Origin: Ignavibacteriales bacterium
GTDB taxonomy: Bacteria > Bacteroidota > Ignavibacteria > Ignavibacteriales > Ignavibacteriaceae
DNA length: 6,473 bases
Assembly (NCBI GenBank): GCA_027349615.1
Contig: DAIEML010000135.1
Span: 1 to 6,473 of the forward strand
Direction: 5' to 3'
Shown piece after piece: positions 1 through 5,175 of the stretch. A model generated the notes under the pieces. The model was not told the origin of the DNA. It saw only the letters and a program-made list of their open reading frames with translations, and ran no database searches. Position 1 is the stretch's first letter, and every line of letters begins with the position of its first letter. The position numbers and the translations under genes are program-made.

Positions 1-516
1 TTGAAAGATCTAAACGGAAGCACTGATCTCCATTCTTCAGGCGGAGATATTAGCCTTCAAAATACTTCTGGAAGTACTTTGGTCTCTACTTCTGGCGGCG
101 ACATTGGAATAAATAATAATTCCGGTAATCTAGACTTGAAAACTTCTGACGGCGATATTAAAGCTAAAGGATTTAATGGAAACGTTTCAGCTTCATCTTC
201 CGGCGGAGATATAATTCTTGAGGGAAGCAACGGACAAATTGATGCACACACATCCGGCGGAGAAATAAAATTAAATTATAACGGACAAAATATGGGAATT
301 AAATTAGTTTCTTCGGGTGGAGATATTGAGGTTAAGTTACCAAATGATTTTAGTGCCAAGGCAAATCTTTATGCTTCGGGAGGAGACATTCAATGCGATT
401 TTACGGGTAATAATGTTCAAAAAATTACTTCAAGCACTTATGAAGCTGATTTTAACAATGGCGGAAAAGATTTCATTGCTAAAACTTCAGGTGGTGATAT
501 TACGATAAGAAAGTAA
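1..516 (+). CDS. DUF4097-type beta-repeat protein, 5'-truncated by the window edge
   Basis: The frame is open from base 1, where TTG is most likely an internal Leu codon, to a TAA at 514-516, so only the C-terminal 171 residues are seen. The sequence consists of short beta-strand repeats ending in S-G-G-D-I or close variants. Eight copies have their acidic residue at 16, 34, 52, 70, 88, 108, 129 and 166; the first five are spaced by exactly 18 residues. The last part, with an N-N-G-G turn (152-155) followed by a final SGGDI strand (163-167), is typical of the C-terminus of DUF4097/adhesin-like proteins, which fold as a right-handed beta-solenoid. Family members are usually exported or membrane-anchored by an N-terminal segment; that part lies outside the window, so localisation is inferred. 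There is no Cys-rich or catalytic motif. The molecular function of the family is not established, and a structural or surface role is only a guess. Confidence 0.8.
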   Translation: MKDLNGSTDLHSSGGDISLQNTSGSTLVSTSGGDIGINNNSGNLDLKTSDGDIKAKGFNGNVSASSSGGDIILEGSNGQIDAHTSGGEIKLNYNGQNMGIKLVSSGGDIEVKLPNDFSAKANLYASGGDIQCDFTGNNVQKITSSTYEADFNNGGKDFIAKTSGGDITIRK

Positions 517-520
517 TTTG

Positions 521-550
521 TTAGGCGCTGCTAATTTCTAGCGGCGCTAA
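521..550 (+). terminator. Hairpin after the DUF4097 gene, probable terminator
   Basis: Arms 521-533 and 539-550 pair over 12 base pairs with one bulged G and one G-U wobble, around the five-base loop ATTTC. The GC-rich core (CGCTGC against GCGGCG) stands out against the AT-rich surroundings. It begins four bases after the stop codon, which suits a transcription terminator or a 3'-end stabiliser, but the bases after it are not a clear T tract, so termination may be weak or need a factor. Confidence 0.5.
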
Positions 551-575
551 TATCTTGAAAATCATCATTACAATC

Positions 576-606
576 TTGTAAAATTTAATTCTCTTTAATA
601 CCTTTC
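576..606 (+). promoter_or_regulatory. Possible Bacteroidota-type promoter for the TPM gene
   Basis: TTG at 576-578 is followed after 20 bases by TACCTTTC (599-606), which matches seven of eight positions of the TAnnTTTG -7 box used by the primary sigma factor of Bacteroidota. Transcription would begin near 612, leaving a leader of about 34 bases before the ATG at 646. It sits after the hairpin at 521-550, consistent with a separate unit for the TPM gene. In DNA this AT-rich such matches occur by chance. Confidence 0.35.
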
Positions 607-645
607 TTTTGAAAAATTATTTCATTTAAGCCAAAGGCTTTTATA

Positions 646-1107
646 ATGGAACCACACTTAATTTATCACTTTCTAAACGATGATGAACTTCTCCGGATTT
701 CTAATAAAATAAAAGAAACCGAAAAAATTACAGCTGGAGAAATTTGTGTTACGATTAAGGAACATCGTCACTTTTTCAAAAGGAAAAAAAGCATCAGGCA
801 ACTTGCTGAAGAGGATTTTTTCCGACTTGGGATAGATAAAACTAAAGACAAAACAGGGATACTAATTTTTATTTTACTTGGAGGAAGACAATTTTATATT
901 CTTGCCGACAGCGGGATAAATGAAAAAGTTCCCGAAGCCACCTGGCATAACATTAAAGATGAAATGCAAAACATGTTTATAAAAGGTGAATTTAGTAAAG
1001 GAATTTTGTTCGGTATTGATGAGATCGGGAAAATTTTAAGTAAACATTTTCCGATAAAGCCCGATGATAAAAATGAAATTTCTGATAGAGTTAGAATTGA
1101 AAATTAA
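646..1107 (+). CDS. Soluble TPM-domain protein
   Basis: This 153-residue protein fits the TPM domain (Pfam TPM_phosphatase, the YgcG/DUF477 group). Features visible in order: an N-terminal helix with the T-E-x-x-T-x-G-E-I segment (25-33), an A-E-E-D-F-F-x-L-G helix (54-62), the central hydrophobic strand G-I-L-I-F-I-L-L (71-78), then R-Q-F-Y-I-L-A-D-S-G-I (81-91), W100 and the I-G-K-I-L-S-K-H-F-P end (127-136). There is no signal peptide or membrane segment, unlike YgcG-type relatives, so it is probably cytoplasmic. TPM proteins often occur beside LemA or with a second, membrane-bound TPM protein; neither is visible here. Phosphatase activity has been reported for a plant member, but the bacterial function is unsettled. 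The start is supported by AAAGG at 633-637, eight bases upstream. It converges on thioredoxin with a shared terminator. Confidence 0.82.
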   Translation: MEPHLIYHFLNDDELLRISNKIKETEKITAGEICVTIKEHRHFFKRKKSIRQLAEEDFFRLGIDKTKDKTGILIFILLGGRQFYILADSGINEKVPEATWHNIKDEMQNMFIKGEFSKGILFGIDEIGKILSKHFPIKPDDKNEISDRVRIEN

Positions 1108-1130
1108 AAGGGCAAGATAATCATGCCCTT
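1108..1130. terminator. Bidirectional intrinsic terminator between the TPM gene and thioredoxin
   Basis: A perfect seven-base-pair stem (AAGGGCA at 1108-1114, TGCCCTT at 1124-1130) encloses a nine-base loop. It lies in the 28-base gap between two convergent genes. Read on the minus strand it is followed by TTTTAATTTTC, a good U tract for thioredoxin; read on the plus strand it is followed by the weaker ATATTTTAG. The position and both flanks support one hairpin serving both genes. Confidence 0.72.
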
Positions 1131-1135
1131 ATATT

Positions 1136-1471
1136 TTAGTTTGCTTCGCGAATAAAAGGAGAAATTTTACTTACAAGCATTTGTTTAGGAACCGCGCCAA
1201 TTATTCCATCTACAACTTGACCATTATTAAAAATGCCAATTGTCGGAATACTTCTTATTCCATATTTGATCGCTACTTCTTGATTTTCATCTGTATTTAA
1301 TTTTACAACTTTAAGCTTACCTTGATATTTTTGTGCAATTTCATCAACTATTGGAGCTACCATTCTGCAAGGACCGCACCACGGTGCCCAAAAATCTACT
1401 AAAACCGGAACATCAGATTTTAAAACTTCCTGGCTGAAATTTGAATCTGTTCCCTCAACTGTATATTTCAT
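1136..1471 (-). CDS. trxA: Thioredoxin
   Basis: This 111-residue protein is a full-length single-domain thioredoxin, a general cytoplasmic protein-disulfide reductant recycled by thioredoxin reductase. The W-C-G-P-C active site is at 31-35 (redox Cys32 and Cys35), with the buried Asp26 in V-D-F-W-A, the cis-proline Pro76 in S-I-P-T, and the conserved glycines Gly84 and Gly92; these fall at the same numbers as in E. coli TrxA. There is no signal peptide. The ATG at 1471-1469 is preceded by AAGGAAA seven bases away, which fixes the start. It lies 83 bases downstream of the DUF4260 gene on the same strand, so it could share its transcript, although an AT hairpin in the gap and a possible own promoter leave that open. 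Transcription ends at the shared hairpin 1108-1130. Confidence 0.97.
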   Translation of the reverse strand: MKYTVEGTDSNFSQEVLKSDVPVLVDFWAPWCGPCRMVAPIVDEIAQKYQGKLKVVKLNTDENQEVAIKYGIRSIPTIGIFNNGQVVDGIIGAVPKQMLVSKISPFIREAN

Positions 1472-1488
1472 ATGATTTCCTTTCTTTA

Positions 1489-1515
1489 TAGAAATAAGAT
1501 GTAATTTGTCAGCAA
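1489..1515 (-). promoter_or_regulatory. Weak candidate promoter for thioredoxin
   Basis: On the minus strand TTG (1515-1513) is followed after 16 bases by TATTTCTA (1496-1489), a partial match to TAnnTTTG, which would place the transcript start just upstream of the ribosome binding site. The match is imperfect, the leader would be short, and AT-rich DNA gives such matches often. Confidence 0.22.
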
Positions 1516-1528
1516 AAGATTCGCAATT

Positions 1529-1548
1529 AAAAATAAGAGTTTATTTTT
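1529..1548 (-). terminator. AT-only hairpin after the DUF4260 gene
   Basis: AAAAATAA (1529-1536) and TTATTTTT (1541-1548) are perfect inverted arms of eight bases around the loop GAGT, starting seven bases beyond the DUF4260 stop codon on the minus strand. The placement suits a terminator or attenuator between DUF4260 and thioredoxin, but a stem with no GC pair is weak and could arise by chance. Confidence 0.25.
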
Positions 1549-1554
1549 ACTAAA

Positions 1555-1917
1555 TTATAATTCACTTTTATTTCCAATCATTCCAAGATTTGTATGCTTG
1601 AAAGAATCTAAATATTTCAAACCGTAACCTAAAAATCTATCAATGCTTGAATGTCCAAAAATAATTACACCTGCAATTACTAAGATATAATTGTAATTCA
1701 AAGTTCCGATTAAATATAACACAACTGCAATGCCTTTGTGATGAAAAATATTATATAAAATGCCGCCGACTTTTGAGTTAATCAAATAACCAAGCATAGA
1801 TATATCCGGAGTGAGAATAAGAACAGCAAACAGCCACCATGAATATCCGAGCATGTTATAAAGAAATAGTGAAAGGCAAAACAAACCGAATTCTTCGAGT
1901 TTTAAAACATCTTTCAT
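1555..1917 (-). CDS. DUF4260 family small integral membrane protein
   Basis: The 120-residue protein matches the pattern of the DUF4260 family. It opens with L-E-E (7-9), then W-W-L-F (27-30), P-D-I-S-M-L-G-Y (37-44), Y-N-I-F-H-H (55-60), and H89 followed by D-R-F-L-G-Y-G-L-K-Y (93-102), ending with L-G-M-I-G (111-115). Hydrophobic stretches at about 10-24, 27-46, 62-73 and 77-89 suggest three or four membrane segments. The repeated His, Asp and Arg inside or beside these segments are the conserved family residues and may form a site, but no function is known. The length is normal for the family. The ATG is preceded by AAGG (1926-1923) five bases away. A perfect dyad at 1931-1951 lies directly upstream. 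It is divergent from the operon beginning at 2152 and leads toward thioredoxin. Confidence 0.85.
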   Translation of the reverse strand: MKDVLKLEEFGLFCLSLFLYNMLGYSWWLFAVLILTPDISMLGYLINSKVGGILYNIFHHKGIAVVLYLIGTLNYNYILVIAGVIIFGHSSIDRFLGYGLKYLDSFKHTNLGMIGNKSEL

Positions 1918-1930
1918 TTTTACCTTTTTG

Positions 1931-1951
1931 ATTATTAAAGAGTTTAATAAT
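1931..1951. promoter_or_regulatory. Perfect 9+9 dyad just upstream of the DUF4260 start
   Basis: ATTATTAAA (1931-1939) and TTTAATAAT (1943-1951) are perfect inverted arms separated by GAG. The dyad sits 13 bases from the start codon and next to the ribosome binding site of the DUF4260 gene. It could be a repressor site or a leader hairpin that influences initiation. No regulator is visible nearby, and the composition is almost pure AT, so the role is inferred from position and symmetry only. Confidence 0.4.
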
Positions 1952-2111
1952 TGAGATTATAATTTAAATATAATTAAAAATTATTAGTCCAAATTATCTT
2001 TTGATCAAGTTGTTACAAATGAATTTACCTAAATAAAAATATTTGAGGTTTATCTTTTAGTTCTTAGATTAACTGCCAATTAATATAAATTATATTTTAC
2101 GGCGGAACCTA

Positions 2112-2139
2112 TTGTTGACTATTTCCTAAATTAATTTTG
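2112..2139 (+). promoter_or_regulatory. Possible promoter of the three-gene operon
   Basis: TTG at 2112-2114 is followed after 17 bases by TAATTTTG (2132-2139), a full match to the Bacteroidota TAnnTTTG box. Transcription would begin near 2145, giving a nearly leaderless mRNA that leaves out the GGAG at 2139-2142; the two signals therefore cannot both be used by the same transcript. An upstream promoter within 1980-2100 with a longer leader is the alternative. The rest of the divergent spacer (1952-2111) shows only short AT-rich runs and the palindrome TTGATCAA at 2001-2008. Confidence 0.3.
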
Positions 2140-2151
2140 GAGTAAGAAAGA

Positions 2152-3081
2152 ATGGGAATATCAAGAAACCTTTTGCTTTGGGGGTCAAAAAATACATGGC
2201 TGCTGCAACATGTACCAAATTATAAGTTTGTAAAGAAAGCTGTAAAAAAATTTATGCCCGGAGAAAGTTTAACTGATGCAATAAATGCGACAAAAGATTT
2301 TATGGAAAAAGGTGCATCAACCGTGTTCACACGCCTAGGTGAAAATATAAATGAAATGAGAGAAGCTGAAAATGTTAAAGAACATTATTTAGACGTTATT
2401 GAAAAAATTCATAACGAAAAAATAAAATCAGAAATTTCACTTAAACTTACACAGATTGGACTTGACCTTTCGTTTGATAAATCATTAATTTATTTCAATC
2501 AGATTGTGCAAAAAGCTAATGAGTATTCCAACTTCGTTTGGATCGATATGGAAGGGAGCGCTTACACAAAAATTACTTTAGATTTTTATCGTCAAGCAAA
2601 ATTAAAAAATGAAAATTCCGGAATTTGTCTTCAAGCTTATTTGAAACAAACTGAAGAAGATATTCAGTCCTTGCTTCAGTTAAAACCGAATATTCGCCTT
2701 GTGAAAGGAGCTTATAAAGAGCCTAACAATATTGCATTTAAAGATAAAAATGATGTTGATAATAATTATCTCCTTATTGCAAAAATTCTTTTAACTCAAA
2801 TTAAAGAAAACAAAATCAGAGCAGTATTCGGAACGCATGATCTAAAAATAATTAATCAAATAAAAATATTTGCCTCTGAACTAAACATTCAACATGATCA
2901 AATTGAATTTCACATGCTATACGGAATTAAGCCACGAGAACAAACTCGTTTGGTAAATGAAGGATATAATCTTAAAATTTTAATTAGTTATGGAACTGCA
3001 TGGTATCCTTGGTATATGCGACGATTAGCCGAAAGACCGGCAAATGTTGGATTTGTTTTAAAGAATATTTTTTCAAATTAA
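2152..3081 (+). CDS. Proline dehydrogenase-family flavoenzyme, probable hydroxyproline dehydrogenase
   Basis: The 309-residue protein is a short monofunctional proline dehydrogenase with the FAD-binding (beta/alpha)8 barrel, the same length class as the Thermus enzyme (about 307). Visible motifs: S-L-K-L-T-Q (96-101, Lys98), W-I-D-M-E-G-S (130-136, Asp132), R-L-V-K-G-A-Y (182-188), G-T-H-D (227-230), L-Y-G (256-258) and the substrate-carboxylate pair Arg290-Arg291 in R-R-L-A-E-R-P. Enzymes of this fold oxidise proline, or hydroxyproline, to the pyrroline carboxylate and pass electrons from FADH2 to quinone. The Tyr equivalent to E. coli PutA Tyr540, which favours proline over hydroxyproline and is Ser in human PRODH2, is Leu277 here, and the Tyr552 position is Trp287. 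With an HOGA1-like aldolase 25 bases downstream, hydroxyproline is the likelier substrate. The start is fixed by GGAG nine bases upstream and an in-frame stop at 2143-2145. Ordinary proline dehydrogenase remains possible. Confidence 0.85.
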   Translation: MGISRNLLLWGSKNTWLLQHVPNYKFVKKAVKKFMPGESLTDAINATKDFMEKGASTVFTRLGENINEMREAENVKEHYLDVIEKIHNEKIKSEISLKLTQIGLDLSFDKSLIYFNQIVQKANEYSNFVWIDMEGSAYTKITLDFYRQAKLKNENSGICLQAYLKQTEEDIQSLLQLKPNIRLVKGAYKEPNNIAFKDKNDVDNNYLLIAKILLTQIKENKIRAVFGTHDLKIINQIKIFASELNIQHDQIEFHMLYGIKPREQTRLVNEGYNLKILISYGTAWYPWYMRRLAERPANVGFVLKNIFSN

Positions 3082-3106
3082 ATTTTTATAATAGGAAATG
3101 TAGAAA

Positions 3107-3988
3107 ATGATAAAAGGAATTATGCCGCCGATTGCCACTCCATTTGAAAATGACGAGATAGCATTTAATAAGCTTGGTGAGAATATTTCTAAATGGAATA
3201 AAACAAAATTAAGCGGATACGTTGTATTCGGTTCTAACGGTGAAAGTGTTTTTTTAACTCGAAACGAAAAACTGAAACTAATTGAATTTGTAAGAAAAAA
3301 TAAATCGCCCGATAAAAAATTAATTGCAGGAACTGGTTCTGATTCAATTAAAGAAACTATTTCTTTATCAAATGATGCTGCAAATCTTGGCGCTGATGCT
3401 GTTCTCGTTCTAACACCATCATTTTATAAATCTCAAATGAAACACGAAGCATTTATAAAATACTTTTCGGCTGTTGCTGAAGGAATCTCAATTCCTCTAA
3501 TTATTTATAATGTTCCAAAGTTTACCGGAGTTAGCATTGAACCTGAAACCGTTGCAAAACTTGCTGAACATCAGAATATAATCGGCATAAAAAACAGTGA
3601 TGAAAATATTGCTCACCTTACAGAAATAATACATCTTGCACCTTCAAATTTTTTAACAATTGTGGGAACAGCATCAGTTTTATATGCTGGATTATGTGCA
3701 GGTGCAGCCGGAGGAATTTTAGCTCTCGCAAACATTGCACCGAACGAATGTATACAAATATTTGATTATGTGAATCAAAGGAAACATGAAGATGCTAAAA
3801 AACTTCAGATGAATTTAATTTCAATTAATAAAGCTGTAACTTCAATCTATGGAGTGCCAGGATTAAAAGCTGCAATGGATTTACTCGGATATTTTGGCGG
3901 CAGCCCTAGATCGCCATTATCATCACTTGCTCAAGTTCAAAAAGAATTTTTAATTTCTATATTGAAAAAAAGTAATTTGTTAATTTGA
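3107..3988 (+). CDS. DapA-superfamily aldolase, probable 4-hydroxy-2-oxoglutarate aldolase (HOGA1-like)
   Basis: The 293-residue protein is a class I Schiff-base aldolase of the DHDPS/N-acetylneuraminate lyase superfamily. The catalytic Lys162 is in G-I-K-N-S (160-164), Tyr134 is in I-Y-N-V-P (133-137), and Y107 follows T-P-S-F. Two features separate it from dihydrodipicolinate synthase. The G-T-T-G-E loop is G-S-N-G-E (42-46), as in mammalian HOGA1. The Arg of V-P-x-R-T-G that binds the second substrate in DHDPS is Phe139. Further stretches resembling HOGA1 include A-G-T-G (74-77), G-G-I-L-A-L-A-N and G-V-P-G-L-K-A-A-M-D followed by G-Y-F-G-G. The expected reaction is cleavage of 4-hydroxy-2-oxoglutarate to pyruvate and glyoxylate. 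AGGAAA (3093-3098) lies eight bases before the ATG. It sits between a dehydrogenase and a glyoxylate-type aminotransferase, which fits. Another 2-keto acid aldolase activity cannot be excluded. Confidence 0.85.
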   Translation: MIKGIMPPIATPFENDEIAFNKLGENISKWNKTKLSGYVVFGSNGESVFLTRNEKLKLIEFVRKNKSPDKKLIAGTGSDSIKETISLSNDAANLGADAVLVLTPSFYKSQMKHEAFIKYFSAVAEGISIPLIIYNVPKFTGVSIEPETVAKLAEHQNIIGIKNSDENIAHLTEIIHLAPSNFLTIVGTASVLYAGLCAGAAGGILALANIAPNECIQIFDYVNQRKHEDAKKLQMNLISINKAVTSIYGVPGLKAAMDLLGYFGGSPRSPLSSLAQVQKEFLISILKKSNLLI

Positions 3989-4027
3989 TATATTGTTCAA
4001 CATTGATATTTAGAAAGTTTAACTGAT

Positions 4028-5152
4028 ATGAAATCGAAAACATTTATTCCACCGAATAGAATTTTAATGGGACCTGGCCCATCAAATGTTCATCCTAGAG
4101 TTCTTGAAGCTATGGCACGTTCTACAATTGGTCATCTCGATCCAAAGTTCATAGAATTGATGGATGATCTTAAATCATTATTACGATATACTTTTAAAAC
4201 TGAAAATGAAATTACATTTCCAGTTTCTGGTCCGGGATCAATCGGAATGGAAACATGTCTTGTAAATTTAGTTGAACCAGGAATGAAAGTTCTCGTTTGT
4301 GTAAATGGAGTTTTTGGCGGCAGAATGAAAGACATAATTGAAAGATGTGGCGCCAAAGCTATAGTCGTTGAAGACTCATGGGGAGAAGAAATTGATCCGC
4401 AAAAATTTGAAGACACTTTAAAATCAAATTCAGATATAAAAGTAACTGCATTTGTTCATGCGGAAACTTCGACCGGCGCAAAATCAGATATAAAAACTCT
4501 AACAGAAATTTCTCATAAACATAATTGCATTGCGATTGCCGATACGGTAACATCTCTCGGTGGAATTCCCGTAAAAACAGATGAATGGAATTTGGATGTG
4601 GTTTATTCAGGGAGCCAAAAATGTCTTTCGTGCCCGCCAGGACTTTCGCCAGTTACTTTTAATGATCGAGCTCTTAATGCAATTAAAAATAGAAAATCAA
4701 AAGTTCAAAGCTGGTTTATGGATATAAATTTAATCACCAGTTATTGGGCAGGCAGCAAAAGAACTTATCATCATACTGCACCGATAAATGCTCTGTATGG
4801 ACTTCATGAAGCATTGATTCTTCTTCAAGAAGAAGGGATTGAAAATGCATGGAACCGGCATCAGCGGAATAGTGAGCTATTTATTTCTGGTTTAGAAAAA
4901 CTAGGATTAAATACTTTTGTAAATGAAAAAGTAAGACTACCTGAATTAATTACAGTTATTTCACCTGAAGGAATAGATGAAGCTTCTGTAAGAAATTTTC
5001 TTCTAGATAAACACAATATTGAAATCGGCGCAGGTTTAGGAGTGCTTGCGGGAAAAATTTGGCGTATCGGCTTAATGGGCTACACTTCAAATGAAGAAAA
5101 TATTTCGAAATGTTTAACTGCTTTGGATGAAGCGATTTCAAAATTTAAGTAA
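4028..5152 (+). CDS. Class V aminotransferase, probable alanine-glyoxylate aminotransferase
   Basis: The 374-residue protein is a PLP-dependent fold-type I, class V aminotransferase. Signatures: L-M-G-P-G-P-S-N (13-20) at the N-terminus, S-G-P-G-S (67-71) for the phosphate, N-G-V-F-G (93-97), E-T-S-T-G (146-150), Asp172 in I-A-D-T-V-T-S-L-G-G (170-179), PLP-binding Lys198 in S-G-S-Q-K (194-198), Y-H-H-T, and Arg346 in W-R-I-G-L-M-G for the substrate carboxylate. The pattern is close to human AGXT over the whole length, without its N-terminal extension. The family includes alanine-glyoxylate, serine-glyoxylate and ureidoglycine-glyoxylate aminotransferases; glyoxylate as acceptor is common to all. 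Following an HOGA-like aldolase by 39 bases, it most likely converts the glyoxylate made there to glycine. No purine-catabolism genes are near, which argues against the ureidoglycine role. The amino donor cannot be read from sequence. The ribosome binding site is weak (GAAAG, 4013-4017). Confidence 0.87.
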   Translation: MKSKTFIPPNRILMGPGPSNVHPRVLEAMARSTIGHLDPKFIELMDDLKSLLRYTFKTENEITFPVSGPGSIGMETCLVNLVEPGMKVLVCVNGVFGGRMKDIIERCGAKAIVVEDSWGEEIDPQKFEDTLKSNSDIKVTAFVHAETSTGAKSDIKTLTEISHKHNCIAIADTVTSLGGIPVKTDEWNLDVVYSGSQKCLSCPPGLSPVTFNDRALNAIKNRKSKVQSWFMDINLITSYWAGSKRTYHHTAPINALYGLHEALILLQEEGIENAWNRHQRNSELFISGLEKLGLNTFVNEKVRLPELITVISPEGIDEASVRNFLLDKHNIEIGAGLGVLAGKIWRIGLMGYTSNEENISKCLTALDEAISKFK

Positions 5153-5153
5153 G

Positions 5154-5169
5154 TATTTTTCCGAAAATA
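5154..5169. terminator. Weak hairpin between the operon and the phosphodiesterase gene
   Basis: TATTTT (5154-5159) and AAAATA (5164-5169) are inverted arms around TCCG, beginning two bases after the aminotransferase stop and ending six bases before the convergent gene's stop. The six A-T pairs make a weak stem. Its position in the only gap between two convergent genes makes a shared terminator plausible. Confidence 0.3.
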
Positions 5170-5175
5170 TCTAGA

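Noticed and set aside
3107..3988. Annotation as dapA (lysine biosynthesis)
   Set aside because: The GSNGE loop and loss of the substrate Arg argue against dihydrodipicolinate synthase, and the neighbours are catabolic.
4132..4553. Two overlapping minus-strand frames opposite the aminotransferase gene
   Set aside because: They lie wholly antisense to a well-supported coding sequence with intact catalytic motifs, have no family resemblance and no ribosome binding site; they are shadows.
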